Source: an uncultured Faecalibacterium sp.
GTDB taxonomy: Bacteria > Bacillota > Clostridia > Oscillospirales > Ruminococcaceae
Direction: 5' to 3'
Assembly: GCA_934533135.1 (NCBI GenBank)
Contig: CAKTBG010000005.1
Coordinates: 27,672-91,671 of the forward strand
Length of the DNA: 64,000 nucleotides
Part shown: in pieces, positions 17,978 through 25,590 of the stretch
Layout of the letters: each line of letters opens with the position of its first letter
Numbering within the stretch: the first letter of the stretch is position 1
The notes under the pieces: model-generated
Database searches by the model: none
What the model saw: only the letters and a program-made list of their open reading frames with translations
What the model was told of the DNA's origin: nothing
Program-made: the position numbers and the translations under genes

Positions 17978-18265
17978 ATGTTTAATGCAAAGAAAGTTGC
18001 TCTGTTCGTCGGTGGTGTCGTGTTTGGCTCCGCCGGTTTCAAGATTCTCGCCAGCAAGGACGCCAAGAAGGTCTACACCCAGACCACCGCTGCCGTGCTG
18101 CGCATGAAGGACGCCACCATGGAGACCGTCAACAAGGTGCAGGAGCAGGCCGGGGATATTCTGGCGGACGCAAAGGCCATCAACGAGACCCGCGCTGCCG
18201 AGGCTGCTGCCGAGGTCATCGAGGACACCGCTGAGGCCACTGAGGACGCTGCGAAGGCGGAATGA
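17978..18265 (+). CDS. DUF6110-like small membrane-associated protein
   Basis: A 95-residue protein: MFNAKKVALFVGGVVFGSAG is a hydrophobic N-terminal anchor with Gly-x3-Gly spacing, then KILASKDAKKVYTQ, then an acidic Ala/Glu-rich helix (residues 45-95). It fits small DUF6110-type proteins found upstream of heavy-metal P-type ATPases in Firmicutes. AAAGGAGATATGG precedes the start. The P1B ATPase follows 76 bases later, with no promoter seen between. Perhaps a subunit or metallochaperone anchor; unproven, and it has no Cys. Confidence 0.8.
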   Translation: MFNAKKVALFVGGVVFGSAGFKILASKDAKKVYTQTTAAVLRMKDATMETVNKVQEQAGDILADAKAINETRAAEAAAEVIEDTAEATEDAAKAE

Positions 18266-18341
18266 TCCGCACGCTGTAGGGAGCCGCCTTCGGGCGGCTC
18301 TTTTCCATGTTTTTGAACGAGAATAAGGGAAGAAAGTCTCT

Positions 18342-20459
18342 ATGAAATGCACCATCTTACATGAAAGCCGCGGCCGGATGCGTGTCCACGTCTGCGCTGT
18401 CCGCATGACGCTGCACCGAGCCGATGTGCTGGAAGCCTATCTGAACCACCACGACGCCATTGAACACGCCACCGTTTACGAGCGCACCGGCGATGTGGTC
18501 ATCCTCTACAACGGCAGCCGCGCCGCCGCCGTCGCCGCACTCAGCGGCTATCGGTTCGATGTGGCCGAGTACGACGCACTGGTGACCTCCGCTGACAGCC
18601 GGAAGATCAATCAGGAATATCAGGGCAGGATGTTCGATCTTGTGGCAGGCCGGATCTTCCGCAAGCTGTTCCTGCCCGTGCCGCTGGCCACCGCTTACAC
18701 CGTTTTCCGCTCGCTGGGCTTCGTCTGGAAAGGCGTGCAGTGCCTGCTCCACCGCAAGCTGGAGGTCGAGGTGCTGGACGCCCTGTCCATCGGCGTTTCG
18801 ATCCTGCGCGGCGACTACGGCACCGCCGGTTCCGTGATGTTCCTGCTCCAGCTCGGCTCCCTGCTGGAAGAGTGGACCCGCAAAAAGAGTCTGGACGATC
18901 TGGCCCGCAGCATGGCTCTGAACGTCGATAAGGTCTGGGTCCGCGCACAGGATGCCGAGGTGCTGGTGCCCCTGACCAAGGTGCGGCCCGGCGACGAGAT
19001 CATCGTCCGCTCCGGCAACATGATCCCGCTGGACGGCACTGTGACCGAGGGCGAAGCCATGGTCAATCAGGCCGCACTGACCGGTGAGTCCATGCCGGTG
19101 CGGAAGAGCGCAGGCTCCACCGTCTATGCCGGTACCGTCGTCGAGGAGGGCGCGTGCGTCTTTACCGCTGCTGCCGCCGACGGCGCGACCCGTTACGACA
19201 AGATCGTTTCGATGATCGAGGAATCCGAGAAGCTGAAGTCCAGCACCGAGAACCGTGCCCTGCAGCTGGCCGACAAGCTGGTGCCGTGGTGTCTGGCCGG
19301 TACCGCAGCCACCTACGCCCTGACCTGGAACGTCACCCGCGCCATCTCCATCCTGATGGTGGACTTCTCCTGCGCCCTCAAGCTGTCCATGCCGCTGGCC
19401 GTCCTCTCCGCCATGCGGGAATGCGGCAGCTACCACATCACCGTCAAAGGCGGCAAATACCTTGAGACGCTGGCCAAGGCCGACACCATCGTGTTCGACA
19501 AGACCGGCACGCTGACCCGCGCCACCCCGAAGGTGGTGGATGTGATCCCCTTCTCCGGCTGTGACAAGCGGGAAGTGCTGCAGCTGGCCGCCTGCCTTGA
19601 GGAGCACTTCCCCCACTCGATGGCCAACGCCGTCGTCCGCGCCGCCAAGGAGCAGGGCATTTCCCACGAGGAGATGCACTCTGAGGTGGAGTACATCGTC
19701 GCCCACGGCATTGCCAGCCGGGTCGGCGGCGAGCGGGTGGTCATCGGCAGCCATCACTTTGTGTTTGAGGATGAGCACTGCATCATCCCGGAGGGCGAGC
19801 AACAGAGATTCGACGACCTGCGCCCCGAATATTCGCACCTGTACATGGCCGCTTCCGGCCGGCTGGTGGGCGTCATCTGCATCGCCGATCCCCTCCGCCC
19901 CGAAGCTGCCGCGGTGCTGCGCCAGCTGCGCAGACTGGGCGTGACCAACACCGTCATGATGACCGGCGACAGCGAGCGCACCGCCGCCGCCATCGCCCGG
20001 CAGGTGGGCGTAGACCATTACTTTGCCGAAGTCCTGCCCGAAGAGAAAGCAGCCTTTGTCCAGAAGGCCAAGGCCGAGGGGCACACCGTGGTCATGATCG
20101 GCGACGGCATCAACGATTCGCCTGCATTGTCTGCCGCCGACATCGGCATCGCCATCAACTCCGGCGCGGCCATCGCCCGCGAGATCGCCGATATCACCAT
20201 CAAGGCCGACAGCCTCGAGGAGCTGGTGCTCCTCAAAACCATCGCCAACGGCCTGCAGCGGCGCGTCCATGCAAACTACCGCTTCGTCCTGAGCTTCAAC
20301 TCGACCCTGATCGTGCTGGGTGCGCTGGGCATCCTGCAGCCCGCGACCTCCGCCATGCTGCACAACCTGTCCACCATCGGCATCAGCCTCAAGAGCATGA
20401 CCAACCTCATCCCGGAGCCGTCGGTGACCTCGCTCCCGCAGGAAGTTGTGCGGGACTAA
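18342..20459 (+). CDS. Heavy-metal P1B-type ATPase with non-CPC membrane motif
   Basis: A 705-residue cation pump. TGES (247-250), DKTGT (phosphorylated Asp386), HFPHS (in place of SEHPL-type HP), MTGDSERTA and GDGINDSPAL are all present. The N-terminal 100 residues form an HMA-like fold (RGRMRVHV) without the CxxC metal site. The membrane motif usually CPC reads FSCALKLSMP (Cys344), so classical Cu/Zn/Cd specificity is doubtful; Mn, Fe or Zn export is possible. It is co-transcribed with the DUF6110-like gene and probably controlled by the palindrome at 17831. Confidence 0.92.
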   Translation: MKCTILHESRGRMRVHVCAVRMTLHRADVLEAYLNHHDAIEHATVYERTGDVVILYNGSRAAAVAALSGYRFDVAEYDALVTSADSRKINQEYQGRMFDLVAGRIFRKLFLPVPLATAYTVFRSLGFVWKGVQCLLHRKLEVEVLDALSIGVSILRGDYGTAGSVMFLLQLGSLLEEWTRKKSLDDLARSMALNVDKVWVRAQDAEVLVPLTKVRPGDEIIVRSGNMIPLDGTVTEGEAMVNQAALTGESMPVRKSAGSTVYAGTVVEEGACVFTAAAADGATRYDKIVSMIEESEKLKSSTENRALQLADKLVPWCLAGTAATYALTWNVTRAISILMVDFSCALKLSMPLAVLSAMRECGSYHITVKGGKYLETLAKADTIVFDKTGTLTRATPKVVDVIPFSGCDKREVLQLAACLEEHFPHSMANAVVRAAKEQGISHEEMHSEVEYIVAHGIASRVGGERVVIGSHHFVFEDEHCIIPEGEQQRFDDLRPEYSHLYMAASGRLVGVICIADPLRPEAAAVLRQLRRLGVTNTVMMTGDSERTAAAIARQVGVDHYFAEVLPEEKAAFVQKAKAEGHTVVMIGDGINDSPALSAADIGIAINSGAAIAREIADITIKADSLEELVLLKTIANGLQRRVHANYRFVLSFNSTLIVLGALGILQPATSAMLHNLSTIGISLKSMTNLIPEPSVTSLPQEVVRD

Positions 20460-20499
20460 CTTTTTACCAAATTGTAATCAGATTTTCAAAAAATCCCAC

Positions 20500-20527
20500 T
20501 TGCAATTCTCCTGAAATTGAGTATACT
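20500..20527 (+). promoter_or_regulatory. Promoter of the Ser/Ala-repeat lipoprotein gene
   Basis: TTGCAA (20500-20505), 16-base spacer, TATACT (20522-20527), 72 bases before the ATG. Confidence 0.7.
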
Positions 20528-20598
20528 GGAGACTCGCGGGTAGATTTCACACAAGTTTATCTGCAAGAAGAAAAATTTCACCAAAGGAGTCTTTACGT

Positions 20599-20877
20599 AT
20601 GAAACTCAAGAATATTGGTATTGCAGCAGTTGCTGTTGTTCTGGCTGTCAGCATGACCGCTTGCGGCGGTTCTTCCTCTTCCACCGCTTCCTCCGTCGCC
20701 TCCTCTGCTGCTTCTTCGGCTGCAGCATCTTCCGAGGCTGCTTCCTCTGAGGCCGCTTCCTCTGAGGCTGCTTCCTCCGAGGCCGCTTCCTCCGAGGCTG
20801 CTTCCTCCGAGGCCGCTTCCTCCGAGGCCGCTTCCTCCGAGGCCGCTTCCTCCGAGGCTGCACCGAGCGCACAGTAA
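20599..20877 (+). CDS. Ser/Ala/Glu repeat lipoprotein, possibly truncated
   Basis: A 92-residue protein. MKLKNIGIAAVAVVLAVSMT then ACGG gives a signal peptide with lipobox SMTAC. The mature part is almost only ASSEA repeats ending APSAQ. AAAGGAG lies 12 bases before the ATG. After the TAA at 20875 the same frame continues open for 45 codons (TVYNTTEDGTTQSFDTLGYE and on) to a second stop at 21013, with normal codon use. The gene was therefore probably once about 138 codons and has been cut by a nonsense change, or is read through. No function is recognised. Confidence 0.75.
   Translation: MKLKNIGIAAVAVVLAVSMTACGGSSSSTASSVASSAASSAAASSEAASSEAASSEAASSEAASSEAASSEAASSEAASSEAASSEAAPSAQ
20730..20868 (+). 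repeat. Tandem 15-bp repeat (GCTTCCTCCGAG units)
   Basis: About nine near-identical 15-base units encoding ASSEA. Such an array is prone to slippage in steps that keep the reading frame, so the spacer length of the lipoprotein may vary. Confidence 0.9.
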
Positions 20878-21015
20878 ACCGTCTACAACACCACCGAGGA
20901 CGGCACCACCCAGAGCTTTGACACCTTGGGCTATGAGGTCGCTCCCATCAGCCTGCTGAGCGCAGATGCCGCCGCAGGTGCTACCCCCATCGCTTTCTCT
21001 GCTCCCGAGCAGTAA
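20878..21015 (+). pseudogene. In-frame continuation of the lipoprotein after its stop codon
   Basis: 45 codons in the same frame as the gene ending at 20877, with high-GC third positions, ending GAGCAGTAA. No start codon or ribosome binding site of its own is seen. Best read as the stranded C-terminal domain of the lipoprotein. Confidence 0.6.
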
Positions 21016-21044
21016 GCCGCTGGGCATACATCCCCATCTGACAT

Positions 21045-21093
21045 AAAAAAGCTCCTCTGCACCGTTTTGGAACGCGGTGCAGGGGAGCTTTTG
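21045..21093. terminator. Bidirectional terminator between the lipoprotein and epimerase genes
   Basis: GCTCCTCTGCACCG (21051-21064) pairs with CGGTGCAGGGGAGC (21075-21088), flanked by AAAAAA and TTTTG. It serves the convergent genes on both sides. Confidence 0.92.
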
Positions 21094-21122
21094 TGTTTCA
21101 GGGGTTATGGCCGGTCAGACGC

Positions 21123-22004
21123 TCAGACCTTCTCGATGGTGATGCTCCACTCGCTGGTCATGGCCTCATCCGGCTCGAGGACTTCATGCTTGCCCTCTTC
21201 GTTGACGCTGTTGGCCCAGCCGTTCCACGGCTCCATGCAGACGAAGCTCTCGGCGTCCTGCTGCCAGAGCACGCCGTTGTCAAAGGTCTCGTCGGCATCG
21301 ACGGTGACCTTATGGCCGTTGCCCTTGTCGGTGAAGGTCATGGGGAACTGCACGCCGGTCAGCAGGCGGATGGTGTTGTCTGCGCCCTCCTTGCGGGTCA
21401 GGGTGATCTTCTCCGGGGCGGCGGGCTGCTCGCCCTTGGCGTTCTCCGAGCAGGTAGCGCACCGGATGTCAAAATCGACATTCTCCAGCTTGGAAGCCAT
21501 GAAGTAGGGGTGATAGCCGAAGCTGAACGGCATCGGCTGGTCGCCCTCATTGATGACGGTCATGCTGATGGTGGCCTTGTTTCCCTCGAGGTTGTAGTTC
21601 ACCAGCAGGGTGAAATCAAACGGATAGAGGAACTTGGTCAGCGGGGTGGATTCCAGCACCAGCGAGACTCCGTCGGGGCCGACGCTCTCCACTTCCCATG
21701 CGCAGAGGTCCGCAAAGCCATGCGTTTCCATCGGGTAGGCCTTGCCGTCAAAGATGTGAACACCGTTGTCCGGGTTGCCGCAGCTGGGGAAGAGCACCGG
21801 CACGCCGAAGCGGGGGCGGTTGCACTCGCTGAAGTTGGGGCGGCGGGTCCAGATGTACTCGTCGCCGTCGAGGGTGAAGCCGGTGATCATGCCGCCGCGC
21901 TCCGGGGTGATGGTCAGCGCGGTCTTTGCCGCCGGGTCGGTGATGACGTACTGCTCGTAGCAGGCACCATTCTCGGTCACATACTGGGTGGTGATCTGAT
22001 TCAT
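21123..22004 (-). CDS. Aldose 1-epimerase-like (galactose mutarotase fold) protein
   Basis: A 293-residue protein. ERGGMITGF, then the RPRFGVPVLFPSCGNP segment, MPFSFGYHPYF (a catalytic-type His) and the late MEPWNGWANS fit the galactose-mutarotase superfamily, group of aldose 1-epimerase/hexose-6-phosphate mutarotase-like proteins. It interconverts sugar anomers. It lies downstream of the hexuronate genes uxaB-uxaA in the same direction, so a sugar acid or hexose from the same pathway is a plausible substrate. CAGGAGG lies 9 bases upstream of the ATG. Exact substrate unknown. Confidence 0.85.
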   Translation of the reverse strand: MNQITTQYVTENGACYEQYVITDPAAKTALTITPERGGMITGFTLDGDEYIWTRRPNFSECNRPRFGVPVLFPSCGNPDNGVHIFDGKAYPMETHGFADLCAWEVESVGPDGVSLVLESTPLTKFLYPFDFTLLVNYNLEGNKATISMTVINEGDQPMPFSFGYHPYFMASKLENVDFDIRCATCSENAKGEQPAAPEKITLTRKEGADNTIRLLTGVQFPMTFTDKGNGHKVTVDADETFDNGVLWQQDAESFVCMEPWNGWANSVNEEGKHEVLEPDEAMTSEWSITIEKV

Positions 22005-22082
22005 AATTTATACCTCCTGAACAACTTACCCGGACTCGCGGAGCCCGGCTGCTACATCGAATGCCAAAAAACCTGACCGGCC

Positions 22083-22188
22083 TGCCAAGGGCTCCCACTT
22101 TGGGAAAGACTCCCCCGGTCGGGGGAGGTGGCACGCCAGTGCCAGAAGGGGAACGGCTGGCAAAGCCGTCAGGCTTTGACTGAGAGGG
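22083..22188. repeat. Intergenic palindromic repeat, long form
   Basis: Ends directly against the uxaA stop codon (minus-strand sense: stop, then CCCTCTCAGTC). It contains GTCAAAGCC..GGCTTTGAC-like, GGCACGCCAGTGCC and CTCCCCCGACCGGGGGAG palindromes and ends GGGAGCCCTTGGCA. Confidence 0.85.
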
Positions 22189-23679
22189 TTACAGCACAAC
22201 GCCGTCCTTGAAGATGGAGATCTCGCGGAAACCGTGCTTCTCCGCCTTGGTCTGCTCACCGCTGGCAACGCGGATAACCAGATCCAGCAGATCCTTTGCC
22301 GCCTCGTCGATGGTCTTTTCGCCGTCGGCGATGACGCCGGTGTTGAAGTCGATCCAGCCCGACTTCTTCTCGGCCAGCGGGGTGTTGGTGGAGATCTTCA
22401 GGGTCGGAGCCGGAGCGGAGAACGGGGTGCCGCGGCCGGTGGAGAACAGGATCAGATGGGCACCGGCAGCGGTCATTGCCGTTGCGGAGACGAGGTCATT
22501 GCCCGGGCCGTAGAGCATATTCAGACCCTTGGTGACCACAGGGTCGCCGTAGCCGATGACGTCCATGATGGGGGCGGTACCGCCCTTCTGGACACAGCCG
22601 CAGCTCTTGTCTTCCAGCGTGGTGATGCCGCCCTGCTTGTTGCCCGGAGAGGGGTTGTCGTAGACGACCTCATTGTGGCTGATGAAATATTCCTTGAAGC
22701 CGTTGATCATCTTCTCGGCCTTGACAAAGACCTCGCGGTTGATGCAGCGATCCATCAGGAAGCCCTCGGCACCAAACATTTCGGGCACCTCGGTCAGGAC
22801 GGTGGAACCGCCGCGCTGCCCCATCATATCCGAGAACCGGCCGATGGTGGGGTTGGCGGTGATACCGGACAGACCGTCCGAGCCGCCGCACTTCATGCCG
22901 ACCACCAGCTCCGAAACGGGGATGGGCTCCCGCTTGAACTGGCCTGCGTAAGCAGCCAGCTCTTTCAGGATGTCGCGGGCAGCGGTAAACTCGTCGTCCA
23001 CGTCCTGACAGGTCAGGAACTTGACGCGGTCGGGGTCATACGCGCCCAGCTCGGCCACAAACTGGTCGTGCTGCAGGTTCTCGCAGCCCAGATGCAGCAC
23101 CAGAACGGCACCGGCATTGGGGTGGCGGGTCAGTGCAGCCAGCAGCTTGCGGGTCTGTGCGTGGTCGTGCCCGGTCTGGCTGCAGCCAAAGGGATGGGTG
23201 AAGGTGTACAGACCCTCGATGGAACCGGTGACGAGATCCTGATTGTCGGCCACGATCTTCTTGGCGATGTCGTTGACACAGCCGACGGTGGGGATGATCC
23301 AGATCTCGTTGCGGATGGCGGCGCGGCCATCCTTGCGGCGGAAGCCCATAAAGGTCTCCGGAGCCACTTTGGGCAGCGGTGCGAGGTCGGGGGAGGGATG
23401 ATAGCTGTACTCCACTTCACCGGAAAGGTTGGTGTGGACGTTGTGGGTGTGCATCCATGTGCCCGGCTCGGCGTCGGCGGTGGCATGGCCGATGGGGAAG
23501 CCGTACTTGATGACGTTCTCGCCGTTCTTGATGGGCGCAACGGCCATCTTATGACCCTGCGGGATGTCCTCGAGGGCAGTCACGGACAGACCGTCCACTT
23601 CCACGAGGGTGCCCTTGGCGATGGGGTGCAGCGCGACAACGACGTTGTCGATGGGGCTGATATGAATAGCCTGCGGCAT
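22189..23679 (-). CDS. uxaA: Altronate dehydratase
   Basis: A 496-residue UxaA: the SAF-like N-terminal domain (residues 1-95, with MHTHNVHTNL) and the large catalytic domain (GFRRKDGRAAIRNEIWIIPT onward, ending KHGFREISIFKDGV). It dehydrates D-altronate to 2-keto-3-deoxygluconate, the step after UxaB. The start at 23679 has GAGGAG nine bases upstream; an upstream in-frame start at 23706 adds nine basic residues and has no binding site. It lies 93 bases after uxaB, with a hairpin between. Normal length. Confidence 0.95.
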   Translation of the reverse strand: MPQAIHISPIDNVVVALHPIAKGTLVEVDGLSVTALEDIPQGHKMAVAPIKNGENVIKYGFPIGHATADAEPGTWMHTHNVHTNLSGEVEYSYHPSPDLAPLPKVAPETFMGFRRKDGRAAIRNEIWIIPTVGCVNDIAKKIVADNQDLVTGSIEGLYTFTHPFGCSQTGHDHAQTRKLLAALTRHPNAGAVLVLHLGCENLQHDQFVAELGAYDPDRVKFLTCQDVDDEFTAARDILKELAAYAGQFKREPIPVSELVVGMKCGGSDGLSGITANPTIGRFSDMMGQRGGSTVLTEVPEMFGAEGFLMDRCINREVFVKAEKMINGFKEYFISHNEVVYDNPSPGNKQGGITTLEDKSCGCVQKGGTAPIMDVIGYGDPVVTKGLNMLYGPGNDLVSATAMTAAGAHLILFSTGRGTPFSAPAPTLKISTNTPLAEKKSGWIDFNTGVIADGEKTIDEAAKDLLDLVIRVASGEQTKAEKHGFREISIFKDGVVL

Positions 23680-23710
23680 AGTGTTTCTCCTCAAAATTTT
23701 TCTCAAACGA

Positions 23711-23741
23711 AAAGGGCTGCTGCTGAACGCAGCAGCCCTCT
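23711..23741 (-). terminator. Hairpin between uxaB and uxaA
   Basis: AGGGCTGCTG pairs with CAGCAGCCCT around a 7-base loop, followed on the minus strand by TTTTCG. A weak intercistronic terminator or mRNA-stability hairpin. Confidence 0.7.
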
Positions 23742-23772
23742 CTACGCGGAAACGATCCGAAAAATGCAGAGC

Positions 23773-25287
23773 TTACAGGCAGCTCTTGTAAGCAGCCTCG
23801 GCACCCTCGGTGCGGATCAGCTCCAGATCGGCCAGAACTGCAGCCTCGAGGCCGTCGATCTTGGTCAGATCCTGATCCCACATCTGGGTGTTGGTCAGGA
23901 CAGCGTGTACCAGCTGTGCAGCGGTGTCGTCCTTGTGGGCATAGTAGAAGTCCAGTGCCCATGCGTCGTCCTGAATCTTATAGGTGTTGCCGGCAGGACG
24001 CTTGCAGATCAGGCCGTCGGCGACACGCTCCTGAATGTTGCTGGAGTAGAAAGCGATGTACGCAGCCAGAGACATGGTCAGGCACTTGGGCAGCTTCTTC
24101 TGCTCCTCGATGTAGGTCAGGAAGGACGGCATATTGCGTGCCTTCCACTTGGAGGTGGAGTTCAGGGAGATGCTCATCAGCTCGTGGTTGATGAACGGGT
24201 TGTTGAAGCGATCCTGCACGGCGGAAGCAAAGTCCTCGAGATCCTTCTTGTCCAGCGGCAGGGTGGGGATGACTTCCTCATGCAGCATCTTGTTCATGAA
24301 GCCGCGGATGGTGTCGTTGTGCATACAGTCGCGCACGATGTCGAAACCGGCCAGATAAGCACCCAGCACAAAACCGGTGTGTGCGCCGTTCAGGATGCGG
24401 ACCTTGCGCTTCTTGTAGGGGGTGACGTCAGGCACGACCATGACGTTGACGCCAGCCTTCTTGAACGGGAGCTTGTCCTCCAGCCATGCCGGACCCTCGA
24501 TGACCCAGACGCCGAAGACTTCGCCGACATCCAGCACCTGATCGTGGTAGCCGTTGGCCTCTTCCATCGCAGCCAGCTCCTGCGGATCGCGGATGCGGCC
24601 CGGAACGATGCGGTCCACCAGCGTGGAGCAGAAGGTGTTGTCGTTGTTCATCCAGTCGAGGAAGCCCTGCTCGAGGTTCCAATCCTTGGCGTAGTTGTTG
24701 CAGCACTTCTGCAGCTCCTTGCCGTTGTTGTCGATCAGCTCGCAGGACAGGATGACCAGACCCTTGTCGGCAGCACCGTTGAAGGCCTTGTAACGCTCGT
24801 AGAGCACGCGGGTCAGCTTTGCGGGGAAGCTGTTGGGAGGAACCTGATCGAACGCGCTGTCGCCCTGCGTATACGCGATACCGGCTTCGGTGGTGTTGGA
24901 TGCAACGATCTCAAGATCCGGAGACTTTGCCAGCTCCAGCACTTCTGCCCACTTGCCGTCCTCGTAGGGGCAGACACAGCCGGACACGCAGGAGATCACG
25001 CGCTTGGCATCGACCTTCTGGCCCTTCTCGCTGCCGCGCAGGTACAGGGTGTACAGGCCTTCCTGATCCTCGATCCAGTGTGCCATCTGGGGGAAGTTGC
25101 CGATGGGCTGCACCAGCTCGACCTTGCCGTTGTAACCAGCCTTCTCGTTGGCAATATCAAAGAAGTAGTCCACAAAGGCACGCAGGAAGTTGCCTTCGCC
25201 AAACTGCATGACCTTGACGGGGGCATCCTTCAGGACGTAACCCTCGTAGCCGGACTCTGCCAGAACCTTGTAGTTCAAAGTTTCCAT
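23773..25287 (-). CDS. uxaB: Tagaturonate reductase (altronate oxidoreductase)
   Basis: A 504-residue member of the mannitol dehydrogenase family. VMQFGEGNFLRAFVDYFFD is the Rossmann N-terminal motif, followed by IVASNTTEAGIAY and the substrate-side KKRKVRILNGAHT signature near residue 310. UxaB reduces D-tagaturonate to D-altronate with NADH in galacturonate breakdown. The start at 25287 has AAAGGAG ten bases upstream. It is transcribed away from uxaC, and both promoters carry TTGTATAC sites. Fructuronate reductase (UxuB) is a relative, but the UxaA partner favours UxaB. Confidence 0.92.
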   Translation of the reverse strand: METLNYKVLAESGYEGYVLKDAPVKVMQFGEGNFLRAFVDYFFDIANEKAGYNGKVELVQPIGNFPQMAHWIEDQEGLYTLYLRGSEKGQKVDAKRVISCVSGCVCPYEDGKWAEVLELAKSPDLEIVASNTTEAGIAYTQGDSAFDQVPPNSFPAKLTRVLYERYKAFNGAADKGLVILSCELIDNNGKELQKCCNNYAKDWNLEQGFLDWMNNDNTFCSTLVDRIVPGRIRDPQELAAMEEANGYHDQVLDVGEVFGVWVIEGPAWLEDKLPFKKAGVNVMVVPDVTPYKKRKVRILNGAHTGFVLGAYLAGFDIVRDCMHNDTIRGFMNKMLHEEVIPTLPLDKKDLEDFASAVQDRFNNPFINHELMSISLNSTSKWKARNMPSFLTYIEEQKKLPKCLTMSLAAYIAFYSSNIQERVADGLICKRPAGNTYKIQDDAWALDFYYAHKDDTAAQLVHAVLTNTQMWDQDLTKIDGLEAAVLADLELIRTEGAEAAYKSCL

Positions 25288-25357
25288 TTCAGTGTTCTCC
25301 TTTTGTATTTGCTTTGCTTCGCTCGGAGGGGCCATTCCCCTCCGCTTCTCTGTCTCT

Positions 25358-25387
25358 ATTTTATGCTGTTGTATACAAACAAGTCAA
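25358..25387 (-). promoter_or_regulatory. uxaBA promoter with TTGTATACAA operator in the spacer
   Basis: Minus strand: TTGACT (25387-25382), 18-base spacer, TAAAAT (25363-25358). The perfect palindrome TTGTATACAA (25369-25378) lies inside the spacer, where a bound repressor would block RNA polymerase. TTGGTATACCAA-like sites are known for UxuR/ExuR-type GntR regulators; assignment here is inference. Confidence 0.75.
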
Positions 25388-25482
25388 GTGGTAATTTACA
25401 GTTTTTGCCCCGAAAACGGCCATTTTTCATAAAGTCTGGCGGTTTTCACAATCTCAAGGGCAAAAATTTGGCAGTTTTTCAG

Positions 25483-25511
25483 TTGTATACATCGGGATTT
25501 TTCGGTATACT
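25483..25511 (+). promoter_or_regulatory. uxaC promoter overlapping a second TTGTATAC site
   Basis: TTGTAT (25483-25488), 17-base spacer, TATACT (25506-25511). The -35 box is itself part of TTGTATACAT, the second copy of the operator found in front of uxaB. One regulator could control both units. Confidence 0.75.
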
Positions 25512-25590
25512 AGAGACAGGCACGGCTCTCCCGCACCGGAGGGCCGCATTGAAACTCATTTTTAAGGTATAGAAAAGGAGTTATCGACCC

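Noticed and set aside
20730..20868. CRISPR or non-coding tandem array
   Set aside because: The 15-bp units encode ASSEA in the frame of a lipoprotein with a clear signal peptide.
22234..25572. Very long open frame (over 1,100 codons) on the plus strand across uxaA and uxaB
   Set aside because: It mirrors the third-codon G/C bias of the real minus-strand genes, has no family motif and crosses a gene boundary. The same holds for other long antisense frames, for example over the ABC exporter genes, the P1B ATPase and the GH2 gene.
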